From Pseudomonas sp. PDM18 (GTDB taxonomy: Bacteria; Pseudomonadota; Gammaproteobacteria; Pseudomonadales; Pseudomonadaceae): a stretch of 64,000 nt of DNA. The stretch is taken from assembly GCF_014852585.1 (NCBI RefSeq), contig NZ_JACVBX010000016.1, forward strand, positions 1 to 64,000, given 5' to 3'. Below the pieces are notes generated by a model, which was given only the letters and a program-made list of their open reading frames with translations, ran no database searches and had not been told where the DNA came from. Numbering within the stretch: position 1 is the stretch's first letter; each line of letters starts with the position of its first letter. Below, piece by piece: positions 8,337 through 19,469 of the stretch. The position numbers were made by a program, and so were the translations under genes.

Positions 8337-8852
8337 ATGGTCCGCGTGGCCGGTTCACTCTCCAGCAAGCTGGGGTTCTTCTTCAGCGATCACCACCGCT
8401 GGCTGCTGCAGCACGTGCAGCGCTACCTGGATAACCGCGCCGATAGCGAGGACGCGGCCGCCGAGACGTTCTGCCAGATCCTCTCCGCCAGGGTCGATCC
8501 GCAGAGCATCGAACAGCCGCGCGCCTACCTCTCCACCATCGCCCGCCGATTGATCTACGACCGTCACCGGCGGCGACGCCTGGAACGCGCCTATCTGGAC
8601 TACCTGGCCCTCCAGCCCGAAGCCCTGGAGCCCTCGCCGGAAGACCGCGCCCTCCTGCTGGAAGCCCTGCTGCTGGTGGACCGCACCTTGGACGGCCTGC
8701 CGCAGGTGGTGCGCCGCGCCTTCCTGTTCAGCCAGCTCGACGGCCTGGGCTATGCCGAGATCGGTCGGCGCCTGGGCGTCAGCGAACGCACCGTGGGCCG
8801 CTACATGAAGCAGGCGCTGCGGCAGATCTACCTCAACGAGCTGGTGCCATGA
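8337..8852 (+). CDS. ECF sigma factor, FecI-like (iron starvation)
   Basis: A 171-residue ECF sigma factor. Region 2 is at about residues 20-85 ([14 protein letters not shown] and [20 protein letters not shown]) and region 4 at about 110-165 ([41 protein letters not shown]). These are features of FecI/FpvI-type factors. It should direct transcription of the receptor gene at 9906 when FecR relays ligand binding. The ATG at 8337 is nearly abutted by AGGG; the in-frame GTG at 8346 would give better spacing and is a realistic alternative start. Its stop overlaps the fecR start (ATGA). The Fur-like site upstream predicts iron repression. Confidence 0.92.
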   Translation: MVRVAGSLSSKLGFFFSDHHRWLLQHVQRYLDNRADSEDAAAETFCQILSARVDPQSIEQPRAYLSTIARRLIYDRHRRRRLERAYLDYLALQPEALEPSPEDRALLLEALLLVDRTLDGLPQVVRRAFLFSQLDGLGYAEIGRRLGVSERTVGRYMKQALRQIYLNELVP

Positions 8853-9808
8853 GCGAAGTGCAGCTGGATACGGCCGCAGAACAGGCCATCGACTGGATGG
8901 TGCGGCTGCGCTCGGGCCACGCCGATGCGCGGCTGCAGCGCCAGCTGCAGGCCTGGCTGAACAGCGACCCGGCCCACGCCGATGCCTGGGCGCGCCTGCA
9001 GCGCGGCCTCGGGGCGCCCTATGACAACCTGCGGCGCATGCCCGGCGCGGCCGATCTGCTAATGCACCAACATGGCTCGCGGCGCCAGTTGCTGCGCGGC
9101 CTGGCCGGCCTCGGCGTGCTCGGCGTGCTCGGCGGCGGCCTGTGGCTGACCGCCAGCAGCACGCCGGTGCGCGACCTGCTCGCCGACCTGCGCACCGGCA
9201 CCGGCGAGCGGCGCAACTTCACCCTTGAAGACGGCAGCCGCCTGAGCCTGAATGCCGGCAGCTCGGTGGACCTCGCCTTCGACCCGCGCCAGCGCCTGAT
9301 CCTGCTGCGCCACGGCGAGCTGGTGATCCAGGTGGCCCCGGACGCGGAGCGCCCGCTGATCGTGCGCAGCGCCCAGGGCGAAGTGCGCGCGCTGGGCACG
9401 CGCTTCCTGGTCAGCCAGGAGCAGCACGCCACGCGCGTGGTGGTGCTGGAGCACAGCGTCCGCGCCAGCCTGGCCGGGCACAGCGAATCGCGCGAGCTTG
9501 GCGAAGGGGAGGCGGCGCTGCTGGCCGCGGACGGCATCCACCCGTTGCGCGAACAGTCCGCCCGCGCTGACTGGCTGAACGGCCGGCTGAGCGTCACCGA
9601 CGAGCCGCTGGAAGCGGTGATCGAGTCGCTGCGTCCCTACCTGCCGGGCTACGTCCGCGTCGAACCACGCGCCCGCACTCTCCGCGTGCAGGGTGTCTTC
9701 CCGCTGGACGAGCCTCACCGCGCACTGGCCGCGCTGGGCGAAACCCTGCCGCTGCAGGTGCGCCGCTTCGGTCCCTGGCTGACCCTGATCAGCCTGCGGG
9801 AGCCTTGA
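8849..9808 (+). CDS. FecR-family anti-sigma / sigma regulator
   Basis: A 319-residue inner-membrane regulator. The N-terminal cytoplasmic DUF4880-type domain has AEQAIDWMVRLRSGHADARLQRQLQAWLNSDP. A single transmembrane helix lies near residues 75-100 (LLRGLAGLGVLGVLGGGLWLTA). The FecR periplasmic domain follows (TGTGERRNFTLEDGSRLSLNAGSSV and VRALGTRFLV) with a C-terminal STN-like secretin/TonB short segment. It binds the sigma factor and senses the occupied receptor through the receptor's N-terminal signalling domain. It overlaps the sigma gene by 4 bp and precedes the receptor, the usual surface-signalling order. Confidence 0.92.
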   Translation: MSEVQLDTAAEQAIDWMVRLRSGHADARLQRQLQAWLNSDPAHADAWARLQRGLGAPYDNLRRMPGAADLLMHQHGSRRQLLRGLAGLGVLGVLGGGLWLTASSTPVRDLLADLRTGTGERRNFTLEDGSRLSLNAGSSVDLAFDPRQRLILLRHGELVIQVAPDAERPLIVRSAQGEVRALGTRFLVSQEQHATRVVVLEHSVRASLAGHSESRELGEGEAALLAADGIHPLREQSARADWLNGRLSVTDEPLEAVIESLRPYLPGYVRVEPRARTLRVQGVFPLDEPHRALAALGETLPLQVRRFGPWLTLISLREP

Positions 9809-9905
9809 TGTCTCTACGTGAGAAAAATATTTCGGCAGCGCCTGTCCGGATTTTCCACTTCATCGCACCTAGCTCCTGAATACGAATAATTCTCAGGAGA
9901 TTGAT

Positions 9906-12308
9906 GTGTCCTCACCCTGGCCCCGCGCCTTCGCCACCGCCTTCGTGCTGGTGGCCAACGCTCCCTCGTTGTTCGCCGCCGAACCCCCGTTGCTGCATTT
10001 CGAACTGCCCGCTGCGAGCCTCGCCACCACGCTGAACGCCATCGCCCGGCAGAGCGGCGAGGTGATCTCGCTGGACCCGTCGCTGGTACGCGACCAGCGC
10101 GCGCCCGCCGTGCAGGGCGACTTGAGCGTCGCGCAGGCGCTGGAACAGGCCCTGGCTGGCAGCAACCTGCGCCTGAAGGTCACTGCCAGCGGCGCCTACA
10201 GCGTCGAAGCCGCGCCGGTCGACGGCGCCGTGGAACTGGACAGCACCACCGTCACCGCTCAGGGCCTGGACGCCACCAGCGAGGGCAGCGGCTCCTACGC
10301 CGCGCGCGCCACCACCATCGGCAAGGGCGAACAGAAGCTCAAGGACATTCCCCAGTCGGTCAGCGTGATCACCCGCAAGCAGCTCGACGACCAGAACATC
10401 ACCGACCTGCGCGATGCGGTGAACCACAGCACCGGCCTGGTCGGCGCCACCGGCATCGGCCCGGGCATGGTGATCTCCTCGCGCGGCTTCCAGATCGACG
10501 ACTGGCAGTACGACGGCGTGCCGATCCCGCGCAACTTCTACGTGCTGGGCAACTGGGCGGACCAGGACCTGGTGTTCTTCGACCGCGTGGAAATCCTCCG
10601 TGGTGCCTCCGGCCTGCTGCAAGGCGCCGGCAGCCCCGGTGGTGCCATCAACCTGGTGCGCAAGCGCGGCCAGCACACGCCGGTCGCCACCTTCACCGGC
10701 AAGGCCGGTTCGTGGGATCACTACGGCCTGCAGGCCGATGTCGGCGGCCCGCTGAACGAGGCCGGCACGCTCCGCGGGCGGATGGTCGCCGACCAGAACG
10801 ACACTCACTCCTTCACCGACTATGTGTGGAGCAAGACCACCTCGCTGTATGGTGCGCTGGACTTCGACCTGAGCCCGGACACCACCGTCGGCATCGGCTT
10901 CAGCAACACCGACCTCAACTCCCGGCCGATGGTCCGCGGCCTGCCGCGCTACCCCGACGGCAGCGACATCGGTTTCTCGCGCTCGACCTATTCCGGCGCC
11001 ACCTGGAATCGCAACGACATCGAGCAGACCACCGTCTACGCCGACCTGACCCATCGCTTCGACGACAACTGGAGCTTCAAGGCCGCCGCCGTGCGCATGC
11101 GCGAGCACAACGACTCGACCCACCAGCGCATGCACGGGGAAGTGCAGCCCGATGGCAGCGGGCTGAACTTCGCCGACTGGCTGACCAACTTCGAGTCCAC
11201 CAAGATCGGCCTGGACATGTACCTCAACGGCCACTTCGAGGCCTTCTCCCTGGAGCAGGAGCTGGTCCTGGGCGGCAACTACTCCAAGTACACCTCGGAC
11301 GACTTCTATGCGCGGCGCTTCGTCCCCGGCGGCAACATCTTCGACATCGATCACCACCGCCCGAAACCGACCCTGGAAAACATCCTCGCCTCGCCTGGCG
11401 GCAACTCCACCAACGCCGCCTACGACGTGCGCCAGAAGGGCCTGTACAGCAGCTGGCGGGTGAAGCTGGCCGAGCCGCTGACGGCAGTGCTCGGTGGGCG
11501 GGTGAGCTGGTACGACTACGCCTACAAGCTGCCGGACGATGACTACCAGGACAGCATGACCGAGACCGGCGAGGTCACCCCCTACTTCGGCCTGATCTAC
11601 GAGCTGACGCCCGAATGGTCGGCCTACGCCAGCTACACCGACGTGTTCGAACCGCAGAGCGCCCGCGATGCGCAGCAGAAAATGCTCGAGCCGGTGATCG
11701 GCAGCAACTACGAAGTGGGCCTGAAGGGCGAGCTGCTCGACGGCCGGGTCAACACCTCGCTGGCGGTATTCCGCTACGACCAGAAGAACCGCGCCGTGAT
11801 CGACGAGGCCTCCGGCTACGCCTGCGACGGCTGGTACTGCTCGAACGCCTCGGGCAAGGTGCGCAGCCAGGGCATCGAAGCCGAGGTCAGCGGCCAAGTC
11901 GTGCGCGACCTGCAACTGTTCGCCGGCTACACCTACAACACCACCAAGTTCCTCGACGACCCGGAGAACAAGGGCCGCGTGTTCAGCCAGTGGACGCCCA
12001 AGCACATGCTGCGCATGTGGGCCGACTACCAACTGCCGGGCGAACTGAACCGCGTCAGCACCGGCCTCGGCTTCGTCACCCAGAGCCATACCGTGAGCTT
12101 CGACCGCGAGTTCGACGTGCCCGGCTTCACCGTCTGGAGCGCACGCCTGGGCTATCGCCTGAGCCAGGAAATCGATCTGGCGGTGAACGCCAACAACCTG
12201 TTCGACAAGCGCTACTACCTGCCCGGCTTCGCCGCCGCCGATGGCGCTAACAACTTCGGCGATCCGCGCAACCTGATGTTCAGCGTCAAATACACACCGG
12301 AGCTGTGA
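9906..12308 (+). CDS. TonB-dependent siderophore receptor with signalling (STN) domain
   Basis: An 800-residue outer-membrane transducer. A signal peptide ends near AAEPP. The STN domain is at about residues 33-100 (LATTLNAIARQSGEVISLDPSLV). A TonB-box-like region is near 120, the plug at about 145-260 (LKDIPQSVSVITRKQL, VEILRGASGLLQGAGSPGGAINLVRK) and a 22-strand-type barrel ends in MFSVKYTPEL. This is the FpvA/FoxA/FhuE siderophore-receptor type; which ferric siderophore it takes cannot be read from sequence. The GTG start has CAGGAGA upstream; an ATG two bases earlier is out of frame. It follows its own FecI/FecR pair and should be induced by its substrate. Confidence 0.92.
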   Translation: MSSPWPRAFATAFVLVANAPSLFAAEPPLLHFELPAASLATTLNAIARQSGEVISLDPSLVRDQRAPAVQGDLSVAQALEQALAGSNLRLKVTASGAYSVEAAPVDGAVELDSTTVTAQGLDATSEGSGSYAARATTIGKGEQKLKDIPQSVSVITRKQLDDQNITDLRDAVNHSTGLVGATGIGPGMVISSRGFQIDDWQYDGVPIPRNFYVLGNWADQDLVFFDRVEILRGASGLLQGAGSPGGAINLVRKRGQHTPVATFTGKAGSWDHYGLQADVGGPLNEAGTLRGRMVADQNDTHSFTDYVWSKTTSLYGALDFDLSPDTTVGIGFSNTDLNSRPMVRGLPRYPDGSDIGFSRSTYSGATWNRNDIEQTTVYADLTHRFDDNWSFKAAAVRMREHNDSTHQRMHGEVQPDGSGLNFADWLTNFESTKIGLDMYLNGHFEAFSLEQELVLGGNYSKYTSDDFYARRFVPGGNIFDIDHHRPKPTLENILASPGGNSTNAAYDVRQKGLYSSWRVKLAEPLTAVLGGRVSWYDYAYKLPDDDYQDSMTETGEVTPYFGLIYELTPEWSAYASYTDVFEPQSARDAQQKMLEPVIGSNYEVGLKGELLDGRVNTSLAVFRYDQKNRAVIDEASGYACDGWYCSNASGKVRSQGIEAEVSGQVVRDLQLFAGYTYNTTKFLDDPENKGRVFSQWTPKHMLRMWADYQLPGELNRVSTGLGFVTQSHTVSFDREFDVPGFTVWSARLGYRLSQEIDLAVNANNLFDKRYYLPGFAAADGANNFGDPRNLMFSVKYTPEL

Positions 12309-12309
12309 A

Positions 12310-13197
12310 TCAACCCAGTTCCTGGCGCAACCACTGCGCCAGGCGCTCGGCGCGCGGGTCGGCGCGGCGCTCGGGCACCCACAGCGCCAGGCGCGCCGTG
12401 GTTTCGACGAAGCCCCAGGGTGCGGCAAGACGGCTGGCGGCGAGGTCGTCGGCCACCAGTTGCTGCGGCGCGATGGCCACGCCAAGACCGGCCACGGCGG
12501 CCTCCAGCAGGTAGTAGAGGTGCTCGAAACCCTGCCCGAGCTTCAGCCGCGCCGGGTCGAGAGCGTGGCGCGCGGCCCATTCCGGCCAGGCCTGCGGGCG
12601 CGACACGGTGTGCAGCAGCGATTCGCCCAGCAGCGCCTCGGCGGGCGCCGCGCGCAGCTGCTCGAAGCGCGGGGAGCGCGGGCTGAGCACCGGGCCGATA
12701 CTTTCCACCGCCAACTCCAGCACGCGCATGTCCGCCGGCCACGGCGGCGCGGCGAAGCACAGGGTGGCGTCGAGGCCGCCACGGCGCGGATCGAGGTCGC
12801 CGTCGCTGGCGGAGAGTTGCAGGCGCAGGTCCGGCAGGTCGCGGTTCAGGCGATCCAGGCGCGGGATGAACCAGCGGGCAAGCAAGCTGCCGGGGCAACC
12901 GAGAACGAACGGCGCGTCGCCACCGGCCTGACGGCGCAGCTCGGTGCAGACGCTGCGCAGACGCTCGAAGGAATCGCTGGCCACCTCGCTCAGGCGAACG
13001 CCGGCATCGGTGAGTTTTACGCCGCGCCCTTCCTTGACGAACAGGGTCACGCCCAGCTCTTCCTCCAGCAGGCGAATCTGCCGGCTGATCGCCCCGTGGG
13101 TGACGCTCAGCTCATCAGCCGCTGCACTCACGCCGTGCAGGCGGGCAGCGGCTTCGAAGGCGCGCAGGGCGTTGAGCGGCGGAAGGTCTCGGCTCAT
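12310..13197 (-). CDS. trpI: TrpI, LysR-type activator of trpBA
   Basis: A 295-residue LysR-type regulator beginning [22 protein letters not shown], essentially the TrpI start I know from P. aeruginosa and of the same length. The N-terminal winged HTH covers about residues 5-65 ([27 protein letters not shown]) and the rest is the periplasmic-binding-like effector domain. In pseudomonads TrpI activates trpBA when indole-3-glycerol phosphate accumulates. The gene is divergent from trpB with a 156-bp shared control region, as in known species. A start two codons earlier (MTAMSRD) is possible. It ends 1 bp from the convergent receptor gene. Confidence 0.95.
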   Translation of the reverse strand: MSRDLPPLNALRAFEAAARLHGVSAAADELSVTHGAISRQIRLLEEELGVTLFVKEGRGVKLTDAGVRLSEVASDSFERLRSVCTELRRQAGGDAPFVLGCPGSLLARWFIPRLDRLNRDLPDLRLQLSASDGDLDPRRGGLDATLCFAAPPWPADMRVLELAVESIGPVLSPRSPRFEQLRAAPAEALLGESLLHTVSRPQAWPEWAARHALDPARLKLGQGFEHLYYLLEAAVAGLGVAIAPQQLVADDLAASRLAAPWGFVETTARLALWVPERRADPRAERLAQWLRQELG

Positions 13198-15365
<2,168 letters not shown>

Positions 15366-15390
15366 TCGCGGCGCCGCCAGATCGCTTTTC

Positions 15391-15415
15391 TGTAGGAGCG
15401 AGCTTGCTCCTACAA
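15391..15415. repeat. short REP palindrome after trpA
   Basis: GTAGGAGCGAGCTTGCTCCT with the following ACA forms a tight palindrome between the trpA stop and its terminator. Confidence 0.75.
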
Positions 15416-15431
15416 GGTCTGCACCAAGAAG

Positions 15432-15457
15432 AAAGCCCGGCGAATGCCGGGCTTTTT
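15432..15457. terminator. bidirectional terminator between trpA and the YdgA-type gene
   Basis: AAAGCCCGG (15432-15440) pairs perfectly with CCGGGCTTT (15447-15455) around CGAATG. A T-tract on the plus strand and an A-rich left flank let it serve both converging genes. Confidence 0.92.
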
Positions 15458-15472
15458 CGTTTCGGGCGCGGG

Positions 15473-16978
15473 TTATTCCACGCTTTCTTCCTGGGGCGCC
15501 TCTTCGCCTTCGGCGCCGCCGCCCAGGCCCAGGCCCTGCGCAGAGCCCATGGCGAAGGCCATGAATTCCGGCACGCTCATGTCCTTGCCGTTGAACTTCA
15601 CCTGGTCGTTGGCGTACGCCAGCGAGCTGGACAGCGCGTTGCCGTCGAGCACCGCCCACTGCGAGTTCAGGGCCATGCCGCTGAACAGGTCGGTCATGGC
15701 ATCGGACTGCTGCTTGAGCGCCACCGGGTCGACGCTGCCAGCCGCCTCGCCACCCAGCGAACCCTGCAGGGCGACGATGTCGCCGATCACTGCCTTGTCC
15801 ACCTTCAGGTCGGCCTTGAGCGCGGCCAGGATGCTGCGGGCCATCTCGTCAGGCGTGGCAGCCGCGGCGTCGGGCTTGCGCAGGTCGACCGACAGGGAAG
15901 CCTTGGCCACGCCATGGCTGGTCTGGAGCGACAGCTCGTCCAGCGACAGCACCGGCGAGCCCTCCAGCAGGGCCAGGCCGAGGCGCTTGAGTTCCTCTTC
16001 CTGTTGCGTGGTCAGCTCGGTGCTTTCCAGGCTGTCCAGCGCCATCTTGCTGTAGGTTTCTTTAAAGGTCTTGAGCACGCCTTCATCGAGGTTGCGCAGG
16101 CTCAGGTCGAGCTTTGCGCCGCCGATTTCCTGGCCTTGCACCACAACCTTGCCGATGCGGTAGGAGACGCTCTGGTCCAGGCCCTTGCCGCCCTGCTTGA
16201 GCACTTCCTCGACCACGGCTTCGCGCAGTTCGACTTCCGGCGCGCCCGGCGACTTGATGTTCAGGCTCTTGATGGTGGCGGAGCTGGGGCCGAGGGCGAA
16301 GCCGTTGGCGTTTTCCTTCTTGTCGCCCTGCAGGCCAAGGTCACGCAGCTGCACATGCGCCAGCTGGCCGGTGTTCTCGTCGGTGAAGTCCAGGTCGACC
16401 TCGGCAAGGTTGCCCACGGCGCTCACGTCCTTCTTGTTACCGGAGACACTGAACGCCAGCTTGATCGGCGACAGGCGCAGCTTGTCGCTATCCTTGGCGA
16501 ACTCCAGGGGCGCGGTTTCGACGTTGCCTTCCTGCTTCTGGTCGTAGTGGATGGTCAGGTCGCCGAACAGCGGCGCCTTGCCGCCGGCAGCGGTGAACAA
16601 CGGTGCGGTGAGCTCGTTCTGCTCGAGGGCGAAATGGCTCTGCGCCATGACCGGCGCCAGCTTGCCGGCCGCCAGGCGCGAGGCGGGGAAGGGGCCGTGT
16701 TCCAGCCGATCGGTGAATACCAGGGTCTGCGGCTGCTCGCCTTCTTTGCCGGTGAAGGTCAGGTTGTAGCGCGCGGTGCTGGAGAACAGGCCGCGCTGGA
16801 TGTCCACCAGGGTCAGGTAGGCGCCAAGACCAGGTGCTTCCTGTTTGAACAGTTCATTGGCTTCGGTGATACCGCGGTTCACCTCCTGCTCGACGCGGGT
16901 GCCGGTGTACCAGGCACCGGCAATGGCGGCGCCGACGACGGCAACGGGAATGGCGATGGCCAGGGCGGTCTTTTTCAT
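15473..16978 (-). CDS. YdgA family (DUF945) protein
   Basis: A 501-residue protein anchored by an N-terminal hydrophobic helix (TALAIAIPVAVVGAAIAGAWYTG), followed by the long beta-rich DUF945/YdgA region with GLFSSTARYNLTF and FGDLTIHYDQ. The acidic, Gly-rich C terminus (EGEEAPQEESVE) is probably disordered. The start at MKKTALAIAI was chosen because AAAGGA lies 6 bp upstream and it begins a proper signal anchor. The family is periplasm-facing, AsmA-like in flavour and of poorly known function. It converges on trpBA across a shared terminator. Confidence 0.85.
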   Translation of the reverse strand: MKKTALAIAIPVAVVGAAIAGAWYTGTRVEQEVNRGITEANELFKQEAPGLGAYLTLVDIQRGLFSSTARYNLTFTGKEGEQPQTLVFTDRLEHGPFPASRLAAGKLAPVMAQSHFALEQNELTAPLFTAAGGKAPLFGDLTIHYDQKQEGNVETAPLEFAKDSDKLRLSPIKLAFSVSGNKKDVSAVGNLAEVDLDFTDENTGQLAHVQLRDLGLQGDKKENANGFALGPSSATIKSLNIKSPGAPEVELREAVVEEVLKQGGKGLDQSVSYRIGKVVVQGQEIGGAKLDLSLRNLDEGVLKTFKETYSKMALDSLESTELTTQQEEELKRLGLALLEGSPVLSLDELSLQTSHGVAKASLSVDLRKPDAAAATPDEMARSILAALKADLKVDKAVIGDIVALQGSLGGEAAGSVDPVALKQQSDAMTDLFSGMALNSQWAVLDGNALSSSLAYANDQVKFNGKDMSVPEFMAFAMGSAQGLGLGGGAEGEEAPQEESVE

Positions 16979-17168
16979 GCTGAGTCCTTTCAGGTGCGGC
17001 CGAACGGGGGACATCCTGTCGACCGTTTATGGGAGTGGGCGGCGGGATGCTAGCAGGCGCACTGCCATCACTCCAGCACCGTTGGCGACCGACTTCACAG
17101 CGCCAGCATTGACCATCGGTGCATGGCTGTCAGGATAGAGCGCTCCGACTCTCCGGAAATAACCGCCC

Positions 17169-17555
17169 ATGGCCCTGCTGCACAGCCTCCATCACGTCGC
17201 CCTGATCTGCTCGGACTACCCGCGCTCCAAGCACTTCTACACCCAGGTGCTGGGCCTGAAGGTGGTTGCCGAGACCTACCGCACCGCCCGCGACTCCTGG
17301 AAGCTCGACCTGGAACTGGGCGATGCGCGGCTGGAGCTGTTTTCCTTCCCCGGCGCGCCGGCGCGGCCTTCCTATCCCGAGGCGCAGGGGCTGCGCCACC
17401 TGGCATTCGCCGTGGACGACCTGGAGAGCGCCGTGGCCCATCTGCAGAGCCATGGCGTGGCCTGCGAGCCGATCCGCGACGACGAACTGACCGGCAAGCG
17501 CTTCACCTTCTTCGCCGACCCGGATGAGCTGCCGCTGGAGCTTTACGAGCGCTGA
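17169..17555 (+). CDS. VOC/glyoxalase family protein (YaeR/GloA2-like)
   Basis: A 128-residue single-domain protein of the vicinal oxygen chelate fold. HHVALICSDYPRSKHFYTQVLGL, ARLELFSFPGAP, LRHLAFAVDDLESAVAHL and FADPDELPLELYE give the paired beta-alpha-beta modules. The metal ligands are the His in the first strand, Glu in LELFSF, His in LRHLAF and Glu in LELYE. This pattern is that of the YaeR/GloA2 group. The activity (lyase, isomerase or dioxygenase) is not fixed by the sequence; methylglyoxal detoxification is one possibility. Single gene. Confidence 0.85.
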   Translation: MALLHSLHHVALICSDYPRSKHFYTQVLGLKVVAETYRTARDSWKLDLELGDARLELFSFPGAPARPSYPEAQGLRHLAFAVDDLESAVAHLQSHGVACEPIRDDELTGKRFTFFADPDELPLELYER

Positions 17556-17580
17556 TGCCCGGCTTCAGGTGCCTGGGCAT

Positions 17581-17720
17581 GCCCTCACCCTAACCCTCTC
17601 CCAGGGGGAGAGGGGACTGTCCCGAGCGCTTTGAAAACTCGGTGCTCGCCGGCTGGTTCTGCTGTTCACAGGCACGCCGAACGGCCCCCTCTCCTGAGGG
17701 AGAGGGCTGGGGTGAGGGGA
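17581..17720. repeat. long inverted-repeat element (CCCTCACCCTAACCC family), copy 1
   Basis: The left arm begins CCCTCACCCTAACCCTCTCC, followed by AGGGGGAGAGGGG. The right arm holds CCTGAGGGAGAGGG and ends GGGCTGGGGTGAGGGG. Arms pair with each other and each arm also folds on itself; about 75 bp of less conserved sequence lies between. A second copy in the opposite orientation is at 29183-29300. Confidence 0.85.
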
Positions 17721-17753
17721 AATGCATAGCTCCGATGCCAAGCCAACGCCCCC

Positions 17754-17830
17754 GTAGGAGCGGGCCTTGTCCGCGAATCCCTCCGCGGGCATCGCCACAG
17801 GCCGTTCGCGCAGAAGCCCCGTTCCTACAA
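17754..17830. repeat. REP pair (BIME-like)
   Basis: GTAGGAGCGGGCCTTGTCCG and the inverted copy ending CCGTTCCTACA flank about 35 bp. Positioned just downstream of the araC-type gene's stop. Confidence 0.8.
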
Positions 17831-17843
17831 GAGCGGAACAACC

Positions 17844-18785
17844 TCAGGCCGGCACCGCCTCGCTGCCCAGCGCCCCGCGCAGGCTCGCCAGGTCGCGCAG
17901 CGGCGGCGCGCCGAACAGGCGGCTGTATTCGCGGCTGAACTGCGACGGGCTCTCGTAGCCGACGCGGTGCCCGGCCACCGCCACTTCCAACCCTTCGGAC
18001 AGCATCAACCGCCGTGCTTCCTGCAGGCGCAGCTGCTTCTGGTACTGCAGCGGACTCAGGGCGGTCACTTCCTTGAAGCGGTGGTGCAGCGTGGACACGC
18101 TGAGGTTCACCTCACGGGCCAGGTCCTCGATGCGCAGGGACTTGTCGTAGTTGCGGTTGAGCCACTCGATGGCGCGGGTGACGCGGTGGGTCTGGCTGTC
18201 GGTCATCGCCAGATCGTGCAGCAGGTGGCCCTGCGGGCCGCGCAGCAGGCGATAGAGGATTTCGCGGACGAACAGCGGCGCCAGCATCCCGATGTCGCGC
18301 GGAGTATCCAGCAGCCGCATCAGGCGCAGCAGGGCGTCGAGCACCGTGCAATCGAGGCGCTGCAGATAGATGCCGCGGCTGGCCGGGCGCGGCGCGGTGC
18401 CGGCAAGGCCGGCCTCGGCGATCAGCCGGGTCAGCTCACCGGGGTCGATGTCCAGGCGGATGGAGAGGTAGGGCCTCTCCGGCGAAGCCTCGATGACCTG
18501 GCCGGAAACCGGCAGCGTCACCGACACCACCAGCAGGTTGAGCTCGTCGTAGCGATAGACCTCGCTGCCCAGGCGCACTTCCTTGCAGCCCTGGGCGATC
18601 ACGCACAGGGCCGGGCGGTAGAGCGTCGGCATGCGGCCTTCGTTGGGGCAGTCGCCGCGGGCGACCAGCAGCGAATCGATGGCGGTTTCGAAGAGACCTT
18701 CACCCTGGCAGTGGCGCTGGATGATGTCGGCCAGCTCCTGGCGGCCGGCGGCGATGGGATCAAAGGCGGGAACGGACTGGGACAT
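17844..18785 (-). CDS. AraC family transcriptional regulator
   Basis: A 313-residue regulator with an N-terminal AraC_N (cupin-like) domain (about residues 25-175, including YRPALCVIAQGCKEVRLG and VVSVTLPVSGQV). The C-terminal double helix-turn-helix is at about 205-300 (IEDLAREVNLSVSTLHHRFKEVTALSPLQYQKQLRLQEARRLM and VAVAGHRVGYESPSQFSREYSRLFG). This architecture is common in pseudomonads for regulators of alcohol/aldehyde metabolism and stress genes. It is divergent from the ABM-domain gene, a plausible but unproven target. Confidence 0.92.
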   Translation of the reverse strand: MSQSVPAFDPIAAGRQELADIIQRHCQGEGLFETAIDSLLVARGDCPNEGRMPTLYRPALCVIAQGCKEVRLGSEVYRYDELNLLVVSVTLPVSGQVIEASPERPYLSIRLDIDPGELTRLIAEAGLAGTAPRPASRGIYLQRLDCTVLDALLRLMRLLDTPRDIGMLAPLFVREILYRLLRGPQGHLLHDLAMTDSQTHRVTRAIEWLNRNYDKSLRIEDLAREVNLSVSTLHHRFKEVTALSPLQYQKQLRLQEARRLMLSEGLEVAVAGHRVGYESPSQFSREYSRLFGAPPLRDLASLRGALGSEAVPA

Positions 18786-19108
18786 TCACAGGACCTCCAG
18801 TGGCGGCGCACGAAGCTTACGCCTACGGCGCATGCGCGCGTGTGACAGTAAGGCAGCCGCTGGAGGATCAGGCAAGCAATCGGCAGGAATGGACAAGCCA
18901 CCCCCGCCTTCGGGTCGCGCACCGTGGCGGTGCGAAAGGCGGAAATGGGCGGGAAACACGCGGTTTTAGACTTCCGCGAAGACTCCGCAGGATCAGGCAA
19001 GAAGGCGACAGCATCCGGATAACGCCCGGCCCTGGCCGCGCCGTAAGCTTCCTGTCAGTCGTCCGAGGAGCCACCTCGGGCTTCTTCCTGTAATGCGGAG
19101 GACAGGAC
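18786..19108. other. 323-bp divergent intergenic region
   Basis: Lies between the araC-type gene and the ABM-domain gene. No credible coding sequence is seen. GGAGGACAGGAC just before 19109 supplies the downstream ribosome site. The rest presumably holds two promoters and an AraC operator, none of which I can pinpoint. Confidence 0.5.
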
Positions 19109-19426
19109 ATGCACTGGCAAACACCCATCGAACACGAACTGCAGATCCACCCCCGGCTCGGGCACGAGGCGGAGCTGGGCGCCCTGATCGATAACCTGGT
19201 CGACGGCGCACGCCGCGCGCCGGGATGCCTGCGCTGCCAGCTGGTGGCCCGTGAGAACGGCCAGCCGTGGCTGCTGCAGGGCAGCTGGAAGGACGAGGAG
19301 GCGCTGCTGGACTACTTTGCCACGCCCTCGTTGCAGCTGCTCGGCGAAGTGCTTTTATGCCACTGCCGAAGCCTGAGCGGCGGCATAGTGGAAACCCTCG
19401 ATCAGGCCACCGGAAAGGTGGCCTGA
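19109..19426 (+). CDS. small ABM-domain (antibiotic biosynthesis monooxygenase-like) protein
   Basis: A 105-residue protein with the dimeric alpha/beta-barrel pattern: a first strand in ELQIHPRLGHEAELGALIDNLVDGARRAPGCLRCQLV, then WLLQGSWKDEEALLDYFATPSLQLLGEVL. These ferredoxin-like proteins act as small oxygenases, isomerases or heme/quinone-related factors. The segment QGSWKDEEALLDYF resembles the conserved W-x-(S/D)-x-x-A-hydrophobic motif. A GGAGGA site precedes the ATG. It is divergent from the AraC regulator, which may control it. The fold is a moderate-confidence call; the function is unknown. Confidence 0.72.
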   Translation: MHWQTPIEHELQIHPRLGHEAELGALIDNLVDGARRAPGCLRCQLVARENGQPWLLQGSWKDEEALLDYFATPSLQLLGEVLLCHCRSLSGGIVETLDQATGKVA

Positions 19427-19469
19427 GTCTTTTCAGGTAGAGAGCTTTTGAGGCCTGAACCTTCAGCCC

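Noticed and set aside
9882-9900. Possible Fur box (AATACGAATAATTCTCAGG region) upstream of the first receptor
   Set aside because: Only about 9-10 of 19 positions fit; the receptor is more likely driven by its own sigma factor.
9912-12485. 857-codon open frame antisense to the TonB-dependent receptor
   Set aside because: Shadow frame of a high-GC gene; composition is biased and no domain is recognisable. The same applies to the long antisense frames at 15404-17053, 19689-21896 and 47116-48816.
18868-19128. Small open frame on the minus strand in the AraC-ABM gap
   Set aside because: Arg/Pro/Cys-rich translation, no ribosome site and overlaps the start of the ABM-domain gene.
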